Position numbers and translations under genes: made by a program. Positions 31,248 through 40,630 of a stretch of 64,000 nt of DNA are shown in pieces (the stretch's first letter is position 1; each line of letters opens with the position of its first letter). The notes under the pieces were generated by a model. It worked only from the letters and a program-made list of their open reading frames with translations. It did not search any database and was not told the DNA's origin. The DNA is from Chromohalobacter beijerinckii (lineage in GTDB: Bacteria; Pseudomonadota; Gammaproteobacteria; Pseudomonadales; Halomonadaceae), in assembly GCF_023061185.1 (NCBI RefSeq), contig NZ_JAKGAK010000006.1:62001-126000 (forward strand), read 5' to 3'.

Positions 31248-31639
31248 GGGGCGTTGGAATCCTTGGCGGACGAGGCGTCGGGTGTTTCCTGGGAAGCGGC
31301 GGTACGCGCCGCCGGGGCGCCATCCTCCGGTTTAGGCGCCGCCTGGCCCCGGCGTGATCCGGTGCGATGCGTATCGGTGTCGTCGGCGTGACGTTCGACC
31401 CCATCGCGGACCTTGTGCAGCCCGGCGTCGAGCTTGCGTTGTTGCTCGTTGAGCTTCTGGCGCAGGTCCTCGGCTTCCAGCTGTGCGTTGATTTCGCGCT
31501 GCATGCCGGACACCGTGCGCTTGATCTTGCCGATCCACAGACCCACGGTGCGCGCCGCCGTGGGCAGGCGCTCTGGTCCTAGCACCAATAGGGCCACGAC
31601 ACCGATGAGCATCAGTTCGAGAAAGCCCATATCGAACAT
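31244..31639 (-). CDS. tatB: Sec-independent protein translocase TatB
   Basis: Partner of TatC in the Tat receptor complex. The 131-residue protein has one N-terminal membrane helix (MGFLELMLIGVVALLVLGPERLP, with the Glu and Pro typical of TatB), an amphipathic helix and a long charged coiled tail ending in a low-complexity Ala/Ser/Pro-rich stretch. It is separated from tatA by five bases and overlaps tatC. Confidence 0.94.
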   Translation of the reverse strand: MFDMGFLELMLIGVVALLVLGPERLPTAARTVGLWIGKIKRTVSGMQREINAQLEAEDLRQKLNEQQRKLDAGLHKVRDGVERHADDTDTHRTGSRRGQAAPKPEDGAPAARTAASQETPDASSAKDSNAP

Positions 31640-31644
31640 GGTGG

Positions 31645-31920
31645 TTACTTCCGCTCAGAGGTTTCGTCGGCCTTGGACGATTGCGAGGCTTTCGATTGCG
31701 TGTCGAGCGTCTCGTCGTTCGCCTCATGCTCGACACGCTGCTGCGTCGTGTCCTCGTCGTCGTGCGCTTTTTTCTGTTCCTCTTCGCCGACTGCGCTCTT
31801 GAATCCCTTGACGGCGCCCCCGAGATCGCTGCCCAGATTACGCAGCTTCTTGGTGCCGAAGATCAGGATGACGATGCCGAGAACGATCAGCAGTTGCCAG
31901 ATACTGATGCCACCTAACAT
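31645..31920 (-). CDS. tatA: Sec-independent protein translocase TatA
   Basis: Pore-forming subunit of the Tat system. The 91-residue protein has the membrane helix [18 protein letters not shown], the [10 protein letters not shown] hinge and the amphipathic helix [13 protein letters not shown], followed by a very acidic tail. GGAGAGC upstream of ATG 31920 is the ribosome binding site. First of the three tat genes, 37 bases after hisE. Confidence 0.95.
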   Translation of the reverse strand: MLGGISIWQLLIVLGIVILIFGTKKLRNLGSDLGGAVKGFKSAVGEEEQKKAHDDEDTTQQRVEHEANDETLDTQSKASQSSKADETSERK

Positions 31921-31957
31921 GGAAGCTCTCCTTCATGCTCGGGTACGGCCGAGCCGA

Positions 31958-32296
31958 TTAGCGTGATTGTCGTGCCGCCTTCTCGTCGAGGCCGGAGACG
32001 CCGAAGCGACGGGCCAGCTCATCCAGCACGGCTTGGTGATCGATGTCCAGATGCGACAGCATCACCAGGCTATGAAACCACAGGTCGGCCGTTTCGGCGA
32101 CTACTGCTTGACGTGTCGCGTCGTCGCCGTGCTCGGCATCCTTGGCGGCCAGCAGAGTCTCGGTGGCTTCCTCGCCGACCTTCTCCAGAATCTTGTTGAG
32201 TCCCTTTGCGTGAAGCTTGGCGACATAGGAACTCTCGGGATCGGCGTGGCGGCGTGCGGCCAAGACGTCCGCGAGCTGGGCAAGCGTATCACTCAT
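31958..32296 (-). CDS. hisE: Phosphoribosyl-ATP pyrophosphatase
   Basis: Second step of histidine synthesis: hydrolyses phosphoribosyl-ATP to phosphoribosyl-AMP. The 112-residue all-alpha MazG-like protein has the motifs [21 protein letters not shown] and ETADLWFH, carrying the metal-binding Glu and Asp residues. In pseudomonads hisI lies directly before hisE in this cluster; here only 71 bases separate hisE from ubiB, so hisI must be elsewhere. Confidence 0.94.
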   Translation of the reverse strand: MSDTLAQLADVLAARRHADPESSYVAKLHAKGLNKILEKVGEEATETLLAAKDAEHGDDATRQAVVAETADLWFHSLVMLSHLDIDHQAVLDELARRFGVSGLDEKAARQSR

Positions 32297-32367
32297 GATG
32301 TGACGGTCTCGTTATCGTATGGCGATGGGTGGATGGTAAGCAAGATGGCGCGTGATGCGGTGCCACG

Positions 32368-33990
32368 TCAACGCCAGGCGATAAGTAGCAGGCCGAGCGC
32401 GGCGGCGACCAGCACCGGCCAGGGTTGGCTATGCGCCCATTCCCAGAGGGGCTGCCAGGCCAGCGCCACGGCGATCAGCAAGGCCCCGAAACGCAGTCGC
32501 CGCGCGCGCGTCCCGGCACCGCGCAAGCGCCGCCGCAAGGCATTGAGCGCCTCGGTTTGCTGGCGCTGCTGGCGGTGGCTGTCTTCGCTTCGGGCGAGGG
32601 CCTGGTGGGCCAGCACTGGCAGCTCGGGTAACTGTCGCGAGAGTTCAGGCGCGTGTTTGGTCAAGGCATCCCAGAAGCCGCGCGGCCCGGCCCGTTCCTT
32701 CATCCACTGTTCTAGGTAAGGCTTGGCGGTGCTCCACAAGTCCAGGTCCGGGTACAGCTGGCGACCGAGCCCTTCGATATTGAGTAGCGTTTTCTGCAAC
32801 AGCACCAATTGTGGTTGGACTTCCATGTTGAAGCGTCGCGCGGTCTGGAACAGCCCCAGCAGCACCTGGCCGAAGGAAATATCCTTGAGCGGCTTCTCGA
32901 GAATCGGCTCGCAGACGGCGCGAATGGCGGCGGCGAACTCATTGGCGCGCGTGTCCTCGCCGACCCAGCCCGATTCGATATGCAGCACGGCTACTTCGTA
33001 GTAGTCCTGGCGGAAGAAGGCGAGCAGGTTGCGGGCCAGGTAATCCTGGTCCTCGCGGGTCAGGCTACCGACGATCCCGCAGTCGATGGCGATGTACTGC
33101 GGATCGTGCGGATTGTCGGCGGACACGAAGATATTGCCGGGGTGCATGTCGGCATGGAAGAAATTATCGCGAAACACCTGGGTGAAGAAGATCTCCACAC
33201 CGCGCTCGGCGAGTCGGCGCAAGTCGATGCCGGCCGCTTGCAGAGCGTCCATGTCGGCCACTGGAATGCCGTGGATGCGCTCCTGGACCATCACCTGCTT
33301 GCGTGTCAGTGACCAATGAATCGCTGGCACGTAAAGCAGCGGCGAGTCGCGGAAGTTGCGCTTGAGCTGTGAGGTGTTGGCCGCTTCCTTGTGCAGATCC
33401 AGCTCATCGAACAGCGTTGCTTCGTAGTCGGCAACGACCTCGACGGGGCGTAGCCGCTTGGCTTCGGGAACACGTTTGAGCAGGCGCGCGAAGGTATACA
33501 GCAGGCCAATGTCCTTGCGCATCACGCCATCGATGTTGGGGCGGATGATCTTGACCACTACGTCTTCGCCGCTGTGCAGGCGTGCGCAGTGGACCTGGGC
33601 AATGGAGGCCGAGGCGAGTGGCTCGTGGGTGAATTCGGCGAAGGCGGCATCGATGTCCATGCCGAGCTCTTCCTCGACCAGCGCGCGCGCCTGCTCGCCG
33701 GGAAACGGCGGCACCTGATCCTGTAGACGCTTGAGCTCGTCGGCGATATCCGGCGGTAGCAGGTCACGGCGGGTGGAGAGCATCTGGCCGAACTTGACGA
33801 AGATCGGGCCCAGGGCTTCGAGTGCCAGACGTAGGCGCTTGCCTCGGGTATGTGGGCCGGTGGGGAGCAAGCGCAGTGGCGAGAGCTTCATCGACACGCG
33901 CAGTATGCCGGGGAGGCGCTCTGCAGGAATCAGGGTGTCGAGGCGGAAACGCGCGATCACCCAGGCAATACGAAACAGCCGCAAACTCAC
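32368..33990 (-). CDS. ubiB: Ubiquinone biosynthesis ATPase/kinase-like protein UbiB
   Basis: Membrane-bound member of the ABC1/ADCK atypical kinase family, needed for ubiquinone synthesis. From GTG 33990 (AGGAGG ten bases upstream, GTGA overlap with the ubiJ stop) the protein is 540 residues (E. coli 546). The KxGQ motif is [15 protein letters not shown], and the metal-binding DMHPGN motif is present. Two hydrophobic helices at the C-terminus anchor it. The open frame runs upstream to 34107 inside ubiJ, but that part has no family similarity. Confidence 0.94.
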   Translation of the reverse strand: MSLRLFRIAWVIARFRLDTLIPAERLPGILRVSMKLSPLRLLPTGPHTRGKRLRLALEALGPIFVKFGQMLSTRRDLLPPDIADELKRLQDQVPPFPGEQARALVEEELGMDIDAAFAEFTHEPLASASIAQVHCARLHSGEDVVVKIIRPNIDGVMRKDIGLLYTFARLLKRVPEAKRLRPVEVVADYEATLFDELDLHKEAANTSQLKRNFRDSPLLYVPAIHWSLTRKQVMVQERIHGIPVADMDALQAAGIDLRRLAERGVEIFFTQVFRDNFFHADMHPGNIFVSADNPHDPQYIAIDCGIVGSLTREDQDYLARNLLAFFRQDYYEVAVLHIESGWVGEDTRANEFAAAIRAVCEPILEKPLKDISFGQVLLGLFQTARRFNMEVQPQLVLLQKTLLNIEGLGRQLYPDLDLWSTAKPYLEQWMKERAGPRGFWDALTKHAPELSRQLPELPVLAHQALARSEDSHRQQRQQTEALNALRRRLRGAGTRARRLRFGALLIAVALAWQPLWEWAHSQPWPVLVAAALGLLLIAWR

Positions 33991-34637
33991 GACGCGTGTT
34001 CCTCCTGTCGGCGACGTTCGATTTCGCGAACCAGCCGGTCCAGGCGTGCCTCGAGTCGGTCGGTGGCCAGGCCCAGTTGCGTCAGGTGTTCGCGAGCGAT
34101 GTCCCATTGCGTGCGACTGGGGAGTAGTCGCGCTTCCTCGGTCAGGTATTCATGCACGTCGCGTCGCAACTCGCCGCGCGTGCGTAGACCGAAGCGGTTC
34201 AGGCGTCGCAAGCCTTGCGACAGGCTATGCGCCGGCATGTCGCCTAGCCGGTGCGCCAGTTCGGCTTCCCAGTCGATCTCCAGATCGCTGAGCAACTGAC
34301 TGGCGCGTTCCAGTACATGGGTGCGGCCACGCACCGACAGCCTCCCGGCGAACATCAGCGCCTCGACACGTTCGCCACCCAGCAGTGCGCCCAAGGTCTC
34401 GGCGTCCAGTTCGACGACCACGTCGCTATCGGCCTCATCGGGGTCGTGCTGGACGAGCAGGGTGATGCCATGGGTGTCGAAATGCACCAACACCGCCAAT
34501 GCCGGACGTTCGAGACGCAGCGATATGCGCTGTCCAGCAAGCTGCGACAATCGCGCGGGCGAGGCGGGATCGTGTGCCAGAAGTCCGTTGATCAGCGTTT
34601 CCGCGCTGGCCAGCAGGGTGGTGAACATCACCGGCAT
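33987..34637 (-). CDS. ubiJ: Ubiquinone biosynthesis accessory factor UbiJ
   Basis: SCP2-domain protein that binds ubiquinone precursors in the Ubi complex with UbiK. From ATG 34637 the protein has 216 residues: an N-terminal SCP2 fold (about residues 10-110) and a C-terminal helical/coiled segment rich in Arg and Glu. GAGG lies five bases upstream; the ATG is 7 bases after the ubiE stop. The ubiE-ubiJ-ubiB order is conserved in gammaproteobacteria, which supports the call more than sequence alone. Confidence 0.88.
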   Translation of the reverse strand: MPVMFTTLLASAETLINGLLAHDPASPARLSQLAGQRISLRLERPALAVLVHFDTHGITLLVQHDPDEADSDVVVELDAETLGALLGGERVEALMFAGRLSVRGRTHVLERASQLLSDLEIDWEAELAHRLGDMPAHSLSQGLRRLNRFGLRTRGELRRDVHEYLTEEARLLPSRTQWDIAREHLTQLGLATDRLEARLDRLVREIERRRQEEHAS

Positions 34638-34644
34638 GACGGCC

Positions 34645-35391
34645 TCATAGTTTGATGCCACGGTGCAGGGCGACGACGCCCCCGGTCATGTTGGTGTACT
34701 CGACACGTTCGAGCCCGGCGTTTTCCATCATCGCCTTGAGGGTTTCCTGGTCAGGGTGCATGCGAATCGATTCGGCCAGGTAGCGATAGCTCTCGCCGTC
34801 CTGGGCGACCCATTCACCCATACGCGGCAAGACGCGGAAAGAATATTCGTCGTAGAGGCGCGACAACGCGGCACTCGCCGGCTTGGAAAATTCCAGTACC
34901 AGCAGGCGGCCGCCAGGCTTGAGCACGCGCGTCATGGAGCGCAGTGCGGCATCTTTATCGGTGACGTTGCGTAGGCCGAAGGCGATGGTGATGCAGTCGA
35001 AGCTGTTGTCGGCGAAGGGTAGCGCTTCGGCATTGGCCTGCACGTATTCGACATTGTCGCCGACACCGTTGTCGAGCAACTTGTCGCGGCCTACTCGCAG
35101 CATCGAGGCGTTGATGTCGGCGAGCACCACGCGACCACGAGGACCGACCAGGCGCGAGAACTTCAGCGCCAGATCGCCGGTGCCGCCCGCGATGTCGAGC
35201 ACGTGATGACCGGGGCGCACACCGGCGCGCTCGAGGGTCAGGCGTTTCCAGAGGCGATGCACGCCGAACGACATGAGGTCGTTCATGACGTCATAGCGGG
35301 CGGCGACCGAATGGAAGACTTGCGCCACCCGGTCGGCTTTCTCCTCGACCGGAACTTCCTGATAACCGAAGTGGGTCGTGCGCTTGTCCAT
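34645..35391 (-). CDS. ubiE: Ubiquinone/menaquinone methyltransferase UbiE
   Basis: SAM-dependent C-methyltransferase acting on demethylmenaquinol and the ubiquinone precursor DDMQH2. From ATG 35391 the protein has 248 residues (E. coli 251). It starts [14 protein letters not shown], followed by [17 protein letters not shown], the SAM motif [14 protein letters not shown] and FGLRNVTD, all typical. The open frame continues to 35571 without similarity. First gene of the ubiE-ubiJ-ubiB-hisE-tatABC run. Confidence 0.96.
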   Translation of the reverse strand: MDKRTTHFGYQEVPVEEKADRVAQVFHSVAARYDVMNDLMSFGVHRLWKRLTLERAGVRPGHHVLDIAGGTGDLALKFSRLVGPRGRVVLADINASMLRVGRDKLLDNGVGDNVEYVQANAEALPFADNSFDCITIAFGLRNVTDKDAALRSMTRVLKPGGRLLVLEFSKPASAALSRLYDEYSFRVLPRMGEWVAQDGESYRYLAESIRMHPDQETLKAMMENAGLERVEYTNMTGGVVALHRGIKL

Positions 35392-35446
35392 GACCTTTCC
35401 TTGGGCAGGCGTGGAGTGCCCGCGCGGTGCGTGGAAGTGGGGCTGC

Positions 35447-35475
35447 ATTGTAACGTCGCCCCCGGCGTTTGTCGC
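35447..35475 (-). promoter_or_regulatory. Candidate promoter for the ubiE operon
   Basis: On the minus strand: GCGACA (35475-35470), a 17-base spacer and TACAAT (35452-35447), about 55 bases before the ubiE ATG. The spacer overlaps a perfect nine-pair hairpin, CCCCGGCGT/ACGCCGGGG, that follows the DUF971 gene. Confidence 0.4.
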
Positions 35476-35489
35476 CACGCCGGGGTGTC

Positions 35490-35873
35490 TTATAACTCCT
35501 TGATGGTGATGGTGGAAGGCTCGCGCGAGGCACCGGCCTCCTCGAGGCGGCGCAGGTAATCGGCCCACCATTGCTCTTGATGGCGAGCCATTTCATAGAG
35601 GTAGTCCCAGCTATACAGGCCGCTGTCGTGGCCGTCGTCGAAATGCAGCTTTAGGGCATAACGCCCGGCCTGAGTGATGTTCTTGAGGCCGACATCCTTC
35701 TTGCCGACCTGCAGGACAGCCGTGTCCGGGCCGTGGCCGCGAACCTCGGCGGAGGGGGAGAACACGCGCAAAAGCTCCGCCGGCAAGCGGTAGGACGTGC
35801 CATCGGCATAGCCGAGCTCGAGCTCGCGGGCCTTCTGATGGTAATGGATGCGCGTGGGAACGTGAGCGGACAT
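35490..35873 (-). CDS. DUF971 protein (gamma-butyrobetaine hydroxylase-like N-terminal domain)
   Basis: Conserved small protein of unknown cellular role, 127 residues from ATG 35873 with GGAGG five bases upstream. It consists of a single GBBH-like N-terminal domain: [53 protein letters not shown]. The SGLYSWDYL ending is the family hallmark. In eukaryotic homologues this domain binds zinc and precedes a hydroxylase; here it stands alone. It lies between hslU and ubiE, as often in gammaproteobacteria. I assign no function. Confidence 0.85.
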   Translation of the reverse strand: MSAHVPTRIHYHQKARELELGYADGTSYRLPAELLRVFSPSAEVRGHGPDTAVLQVGKKDVGLKNITQAGRYALKLHFDDGHDSGLYSWDYLYEMARHQEQWWADYLRRLEEAGASREPSTITIKEL

Positions 35874-35973
35874 GAGCACCTCCGGTGAGCTTGAAGCTGG
35901 AAGAGCGCCGCTGCGCGGCTGGATGCATGAGCAAAACGCTTAACTCAAGCGTGGAGAGCTACATGATGATTGT

Positions 35974-36013
35974 CGAGCTTCGAGCTTCGAGCTTCGAGCT
36001 TCGAGCTTCGAGC
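35974..36013. repeat. Tandem array of 7-base units (CGAGCTT)
   Basis: Five exact copies of CGAGCTT (35974-36008) plus a partial sixth, followed by two CCCGAAG units (36023-36036). It lies in the 171-base gap between hslU and the DUF971 gene. Unit length and the shared GAGCT core match the array at 28.02 kb. Confidence 0.9.
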
Positions 36014-36044
36014 GGCTCGTGGCCCGAAGCCCGAAGCGCACGCT

Positions 36045-37370
36045 CTAGAGAATGTAGCGGGACAGATCTTCGTCGGTGGCCAGTTCGCCGAGTTGCTCGT
36101 CGACATAGGCGGCATCGATGGTCAGCGGGCTGGCCATGTCGCCTCCCTGGAAGGACGGCTCCTCGAGTAGGCGTTCCATTACCGTGTGCAGGCGCCGGGC
36201 GCCAATGTTCTCGGTGCCTTCGTTGACCTGCCAGGCAATCTCGGCGATGCGCGTGATGCCTTCATCGGTGAAGTTCACGTCCAGGCCATCGGTCGCCAGC
36301 AGCGCTTGGTACTGTTTGGTCAGCGCGGCGGACGGTTCGGTGAGGATGCGCTTGAAGTCAGCCGGCGTCAGCGCTTGCAGCTCGACACGGATCGGCAGGC
36401 GACCCTGCAATTCGGGGATCAGGTCCGATGGCTTGGAGAGGTGGAACGCCCCCGAGGCAATGAACAGGATATGGTCGGTGTTGACCATGCCGTGCTTGGT
36501 GGACACCGTCGACCCCTCGATCAGCGGCAGCAGGTCGCGCTGCACGCCTTCGCGGGAGACATCGCCGCCGCTGCCCGAGTCACCGCGCTTGGCGACCTTG
36601 TCGATCTCGTCGAGGAAGACGATGCCGTTCTGCTCCACCGCTTCGATGGCGCGGTTCTTGATCTGCTCTTCGTTGACGAGCTTCGCGGCTTCTTCATCGT
36701 GCAGCAGGCGCCGGGCTTCCTCGACGGTCACGCGGCGCGACTCAGACTTCTGCTTGCCCATGTTGGAGAACATGCTTTGCAGCTGGCTGGTCATTTCTTC
36801 CATGCCCGGCGGCGCGGAGATATCGAAGTTGCCACCCTGAGGCGTGACCTCGATGTCGATCTCCTTATCGTCGAGCTGGCCTTCGCGCAGTTTCTTGCGG
36901 AAGGTCTGGCGCGTCGAGGAGTCGTCGCGGGCATGGTCGTACTCGCTGCCACGCGGCCGGGGCAGAAGCGCGTCGAGAATGCGCTCCTCGGTGGCGTCCT
37001 CGGCCTTGTGAGCGACTTCTTCCTTGGCCTGCTCACGGACCATCTTCATGGCCATTTCGACCAGGTCGCGGACGATCGACTCGACGTCGCGACCGACATA
37101 GCCCACTTCGGTGAACTTGGTCGCCTCGATCTTGATGAACGGCGCCCCGGCCAGCTTGGCCAAGCGACGGGCGATCTCGGTCTTGCCGACCCCCGTGGGG
37201 CCAATCATCAGGATGTTCTTGGGCACCACCTCGCCGCGCAGACTGTCGTCGAGCTGCATGCGGCGCCAGCGGTTGCGCAGAGCGATGGCCACCGAGCGCT
37301 TGGCTTCCTGCTGGCCGATGATGTACTGATCCAGTGCGTGGACGATCTCGCGGGGAGTCATCTGTGTCAT
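36045..37370 (-). CDS. hslU: ATP-dependent protease ATPase subunit HslU
   Basis: AAA+ unfoldase that feeds substrates to the HslV peptidase. The 441-residue product has Walker A GPTGVGKT at residues 57-64, an inserted I domain (about 110-240) rich in charged residues, Walker B VFLDEIDK and the sensor and C-terminal domains ending DEDLSRYIL, the tail that docks into HslV. It lies 38 bases after hslV, in one operon with it. Confidence 0.97.
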   Translation of the reverse strand: MTQMTPREIVHALDQYIIGQQEAKRSVAIALRNRWRRMQLDDSLRGEVVPKNILMIGPTGVGKTEIARRLAKLAGAPFIKIEATKFTEVGYVGRDVESIVRDLVEMAMKMVREQAKEEVAHKAEDATEERILDALLPRPRGSEYDHARDDSSTRQTFRKKLREGQLDDKEIDIEVTPQGGNFDISAPPGMEEMTSQLQSMFSNMGKQKSESRRVTVEEARRLLHDEEAAKLVNEEQIKNRAIEAVEQNGIVFLDEIDKVAKRGDSGSGGDVSREGVQRDLLPLIEGSTVSTKHGMVNTDHILFIASGAFHLSKPSDLIPELQGRLPIRVELQALTPADFKRILTEPSAALTKQYQALLATDGLDVNFTDEGITRIAEIAWQVNEGTENIGARRLHTVMERLLEEPSFQGGDMASPLTIDAAYVDEQLGELATDEDLSRYIL

Positions 37371-37408
37371 GACGGAGCCCTATGCTGCCCGGGAGCTGTG
37401 AGCGTGGC

Positions 37409-37927
37409 TCACAGCTCCTCGAGGGTGATGTTTTGATTGGTGAAGACGCAGATATCGCCAGCGATTTCGAGCGACTTCTCGGTGATGGCGCGCGCGTCGA
37501 GCTCGGTGTTCTCGAGTAGTGCGCGTGCGGAGGCCTGGGCGTAATGGCCGCCGGAGCCGATGGCGATAATGCCGCGTTCGGGTTCGACGACATCGCCGTT
37601 ACCGGTGAGGATCAGCGAGGCGTTCTTGTCGGCCACGGCGAGCATCGCTTCCAGGCGTCGCAGGGCGCGGTCGGTGCGCCATTCCTTGGAAAGCTCGACG
37701 GCGGCCTTGACCAAGTGTCCTTGGTACTTGTCCAACTGGGCCTCGAAGCGCTCGAACAGGGTGAAGGCGTCGGCCGTGCCGCCGGCGAAACCGGCCAGCA
37801 CCTTGCCATGGTGAATGCGGCGTACCTTACTGGCGTTGCCTTTCATCACCGTGTTGCCGAGCGACACCTGGCCGTCGCCAGCGAGGGCGACATGTTCGCC
37901 GCGACGTACGGATACGATCGTGGTCAT
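37409..37927 (-). CDS. hslV: ATP-dependent protease peptidase subunit HslV
   Basis: Proteasome-beta-like threonine peptidase. The 172-residue precursor begins [24 protein letters not shown]; removal of Met exposes Thr2, the nucleophile. The [14 protein letters not shown] motif is intact. AAGGAG lies upstream of ATG 37927. Upstream, near the end of ftsN, is a heat-shock-like promoter candidate. Confidence 0.97.
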   Translation of the reverse strand: MTTIVSVRRGEHVALAGDGQVSLGNTVMKGNASKVRRIHHGKVLAGFAGGTADAFTLFERFEAQLDKYQGHLVKAAVELSKEWRTDRALRRLEAMLAVADKNASLILTGNGDVVEPERGIIAIGSGGHYAQASARALLENTELDARAITEKSLEIAGDICVFTNQNITLEEL

Positions 37928-38035
37928 GGATGGGAACTCCTTGTGGGGTGTCGGGCACCCGATGACTTGATTGCCGAGGCGCCCGTGGCCTCAGGCGATA
38001 AAACGGTGGCGACGAATGCCATGATGCTCACGGTA

Positions 38036-38062
38036 ATGCGGGCGGCCGGCGGGGAAATCAAG
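38036..38062 (-). promoter_or_regulatory. Candidate heat-shock (sigma-32-like) promoter for hslVU
   Basis: On the minus strand: CTTGATT (38062-38056), 13 bases, then CCCGCAT (38042-38036), compared with CTTGAAA and CCCCATnT for RpoH promoters. It lies just after the ftsN stop and about 110 bases before hslV, in agreement with heat-shock control of hslVU in E. coli. Match is approximate. Confidence 0.35.
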
Positions 38063-38077
38063 CCGCCCGGACGCCCT

Positions 38078-38776
38078 TCAGTTCTGGAGTTTGATCAACA
38101 GTGGCTCGATGCCTTGCGTCACCATCAGGTCCTGGGCGCGCGATAGCTCGCGAGTATCCTCGTAGGGGCCGACCTGCACGCGGTGCCAGGTCTCGTCGTT
38201 GGAGGTCTGCACTTCGGTGATGTTGGCGAGCAGGCCGAAGTCCTGTAGCCGGCTTGCGAGACGCTCGGCATCGGCAACCTTGCGAAACGAGGCCGCCTGC
38301 AGCATGTACTTGAGTCCATCGGCGGAAGGATCGGCCACCACCTCGTCGGCACGCTCGTCGCTGGTGTCCGCCGAACTCTCACCGCCGCTACTGGGCGCCG
38401 CCGAGGTGTTATCCACCTTGGGGGCGATGACCTCCGATTCCGGTAACAAGGTATAGAATTCGAAAGTCGGCATGCGCGACTCGGAGGCGCCCTCGTTAGA
38501 GGTGCCGCTCGGTGAGGCGCCATCGCCTGTACTGCCGGTCGAATCGCTGCCGGACGAGGCGCTGTTGGAGGGCTTGGGCATTACCGTAGCGACCGGCGAC
38601 GGGGCCGACTGCTGGAGGTATTGGGCAAGCACGAAGCCGGCGATCAAGCCGGCTACGCCCCATAGCCACCCCGGAAGGCCCGCGCGCGATGATTTGGTCT
38701 GGCGCTTGCGACTGGTGGCACCGCGTGACGCGGTGCGGGAGTTGTTTTTCCCTTGCTGGGCGGGGCGACGAGCCAT
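38078..38776 (-). CDS. ftsN: SPOR-domain cell division protein FtsN
   Basis: Late division protein that activates septal peptidoglycan synthesis. The 232-residue bitopic protein has a basic cytoplasmic tail (about 1-33), one membrane helix (LPGWLWGVAGLIAGFVLAQYL), a Ser/Pro/Gly-rich periplasmic linker and a C-terminal SPOR domain (about 155-232; YMLQAASFRKVADAERLASR) that binds denuded glycan. Sequence outside the SPOR domain is poorly conserved, so the FtsN name rests on topology and the argS-ftsN-hslV-hslU order. Confidence 0.82.
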   Translation of the reverse strand: MARRPAQQGKNNSRTASRGATSRKRQTKSSRAGLPGWLWGVAGLIAGFVLAQYLQQSAPSPVATVMPKPSNSASSGSDSTGSTGDGASPSGTSNEGASESRMPTFEFYTLLPESEVIAPKVDNTSAAPSSGGESSADTSDERADEVVADPSADGLKYMLQAASFRKVADAERLASRLQDFGLLANITEVQTSNDETWHRVQVGPYEDTRELSRAQDLMVTQGIEPLLIKLQN

Positions 38777-38778
38777 GC

Positions 38779-40464
38779 TTACATCTCCTCGGGTGCGCTG
38801 ACGCCCATCAGGTCGAGGCCGTTGCGCAGTACTTGGCGCGTAGCCAAGCCCAGCGCCAGCCGGGCATTGCGCAGTTCATCGTCGTCGACCATGACTTTGA
38901 CCGCGTTGTAGCAGGTGTGGAAATCGGAGGCCAGATCCATCAGGTACTGGGCGACCTGCTGTGGCTCGCGAGTTCGGGCGGCCCGTTCGACGACTTCCGG
39001 GTAGCGTGCCAGGCGATTCATCAGCTCTTTTTCCTGATCGGTGTCGAGCCGGTTCAAGTGCTGCATGCCCAGCGCATGATCGAACGCCTTGGCGTCGGAT
39101 TCGGCGCGGCGCATCATGCTGCACACGCGCGCATGAGCGTACTGGATGTAGTAGACCGGATTGTCGTTGGACTGCGAGCGGGCGAGGTCGATATCGAAGG
39201 TCAACTGCGAATCGGCACGCCGTGCAGCGAGGAAGAAACGGGTGGCGTCGCGGCCCACTTCATCGATGAGATCGCGCAGGGTCACGTAGCTGCCGGCACG
39301 CTTGGAGAGCTTGACCTCGACCCCGGAACGCGTGACCAGCACCATTTGATGCAGCACGTAGTCCGGCCAGCCTTGCGGGATGCCGGTTTCCAGCGCCTGG
39401 AGGCCGGCCCGCACCCGGGTGACCGTGGAGTGGTGGTCGGCGCCTTGCTCGTTGATCACGGTGGTGAAGCCGCGCTGCCACTTGTCGTGGTGGTAGGCGA
39501 CGTCCGGCAGAAAATAGGTGTAATCGCCGTCTTTCTTGCGCATCACTCGGTCCTTGTCGTCACCGAAATCGGTGGTGCGCAGCCAGGTGGCGCCGTCTTC
39601 TTCATACGTATGGCCGCCGCCGACGAGTGCTTTCACCGTGGCGTCCACCTTGCCGTCGTTGTACAGCGAGGACTCCAGGAAGTAGACATCGAACGCGACA
39701 CCGAACGCCTTGAGGTCAAGATCCTGCTCTCGACGCAGGTAGGCGACGGCGAAGTCCTGGATGGCATCGAGATCGTCGGCATCCGCTTTGCCGGTCACTT
39801 CCCTGTCATCGGCGGTAATCGTCTCGCCGGCCAGATACGCCTTGGCGACATCGGCGATATAAGCGCCGCGATAGCCGTTCTCGGGCCACTCGGCGGCCTC
39901 CGGCGTGAGGCCTTTCACGCGGGCTTGCACCGAGAGGGCGAGATTGTGGATCTGGACGCCAGCATCGTTGTAGTAGAACTCGCGGGTGACATCGAAGCCG
40001 GTGGCTTCCAGTAGCCGGCACAGGCAGTCGCCGATGGCGGCGCCACGCCCATGGCCGACGTGTAGCGGCCCGGTGGGGTTGGCGGAAACGAACTCCACCT
40101 GCACTTTCTGGCCCTGGCCGCTCAGGCTGCGCCCGTAGGTGTCGCCGGCATCCAGAATGCTGGGCACGACCTGGGCGACGGCGTCGGTGGCGGCGAAGAA
40201 GTTGATGAAGCCGGGGCCGGCGATGTCGACCTGGCGTATGGCGGCGCTTTCCGGCAGCGCCGCGACCAGTGCCTCGGCCAGCTCGCGTGGCTTGCGTCCG
40301 GCCGGCTTGGCCAGGGTCAGCGCGAGGTTGCTCGCGTAGTCGCCATGGGCCTTGTCTTTGGTCGGTTCGACCTTGATGGCAAGCGGGGTGTCTTGGGGAA
40401 GAATGCCTTGCTGCTTGAGCTGCGTACCGGCCGCGTCGAGCAGTTCGATGATGGTGTCTTTCAT
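38779..40464 (-). CDS. argS: Arginyl-tRNA synthetase
   Basis: Class I aminoacyl-tRNA synthetase. The 561-residue protein has the N-terminal tRNA D-loop-binding domain, the HIGH-type motif in [14 protein letters not shown] (HVGH), and [11 protein letters not shown] where other class I enzymes have KMSKS. The C-terminal DALR anticodon-binding domain runs from about residue 440. Length fits the family (E. coli 577). ftsN follows after two bases. Confidence 0.96.
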   Translation of the reverse strand: MKDTIIELLDAAGTQLKQQGILPQDTPLAIKVEPTKDKAHGDYASNLALTLAKPAGRKPRELAEALVAALPESAAIRQVDIAGPGFINFFAATDAVAQVVPSILDAGDTYGRSLSGQGQKVQVEFVSANPTGPLHVGHGRGAAIGDCLCRLLEATGFDVTREFYYNDAGVQIHNLALSVQARVKGLTPEAAEWPENGYRGAYIADVAKAYLAGETITADDREVTGKADADDLDAIQDFAVAYLRREQDLDLKAFGVAFDVYFLESSLYNDGKVDATVKALVGGGHTYEEDGATWLRTTDFGDDKDRVMRKKDGDYTYFLPDVAYHHDKWQRGFTTVINEQGADHHSTVTRVRAGLQALETGIPQGWPDYVLHQMVLVTRSGVEVKLSKRAGSYVTLRDLIDEVGRDATRFFLAARRADSQLTFDIDLARSQSNDNPVYYIQYAHARVCSMMRRAESDAKAFDHALGMQHLNRLDTDQEKELMNRLARYPEVVERAARTREPQQVAQYLMDLASDFHTCYNAVKVMVDDDELRNARLALGLATRQVLRNGLDLMGVSAPEEM

Positions 40465-40539
40465 GAAATTCCGATGTCCTGTGTCTGGCGCGCGACAGGC
40501 CGGCGAGCGCCAGGCTGCGCTAAGAGCGTTAGGTCGCCT

Positions 40540-40568
40540 ATTATCGGCGATTGGCCGACGCCTTTAAA
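40540..40568 (-). promoter_or_regulatory. Candidate sigma-70 promoter for argS
   Basis: On the minus strand: TTTAAA (40568-40563), a 17-base spacer and GATAAT (40545-40540), about 75 bases before the argS ATG in the priA-argS gap. Confidence 0.5.
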
Positions 40569-40630
40569 CCCAGCGGCGCCATGTGTCTTTCGTTGCCGCT
40601 CGTGGCGGCTTATGTGAGCGGTGGCTCCCG

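Noticed and set aside
30295-31404. 369-residue open frame overlapping tatC and ppk1 start region on the same strand in another frame
   Set aside because: Arg/Pro/His-rich low-complexity translation, no domain, incompatible with the tatC frame and the Pho box.
35974-36036. Remnant of a coding gene or attachment site
   Set aside because: Only heptamer repeats are visible; no integrase, tRNA gene or direct-repeat pair is nearby.
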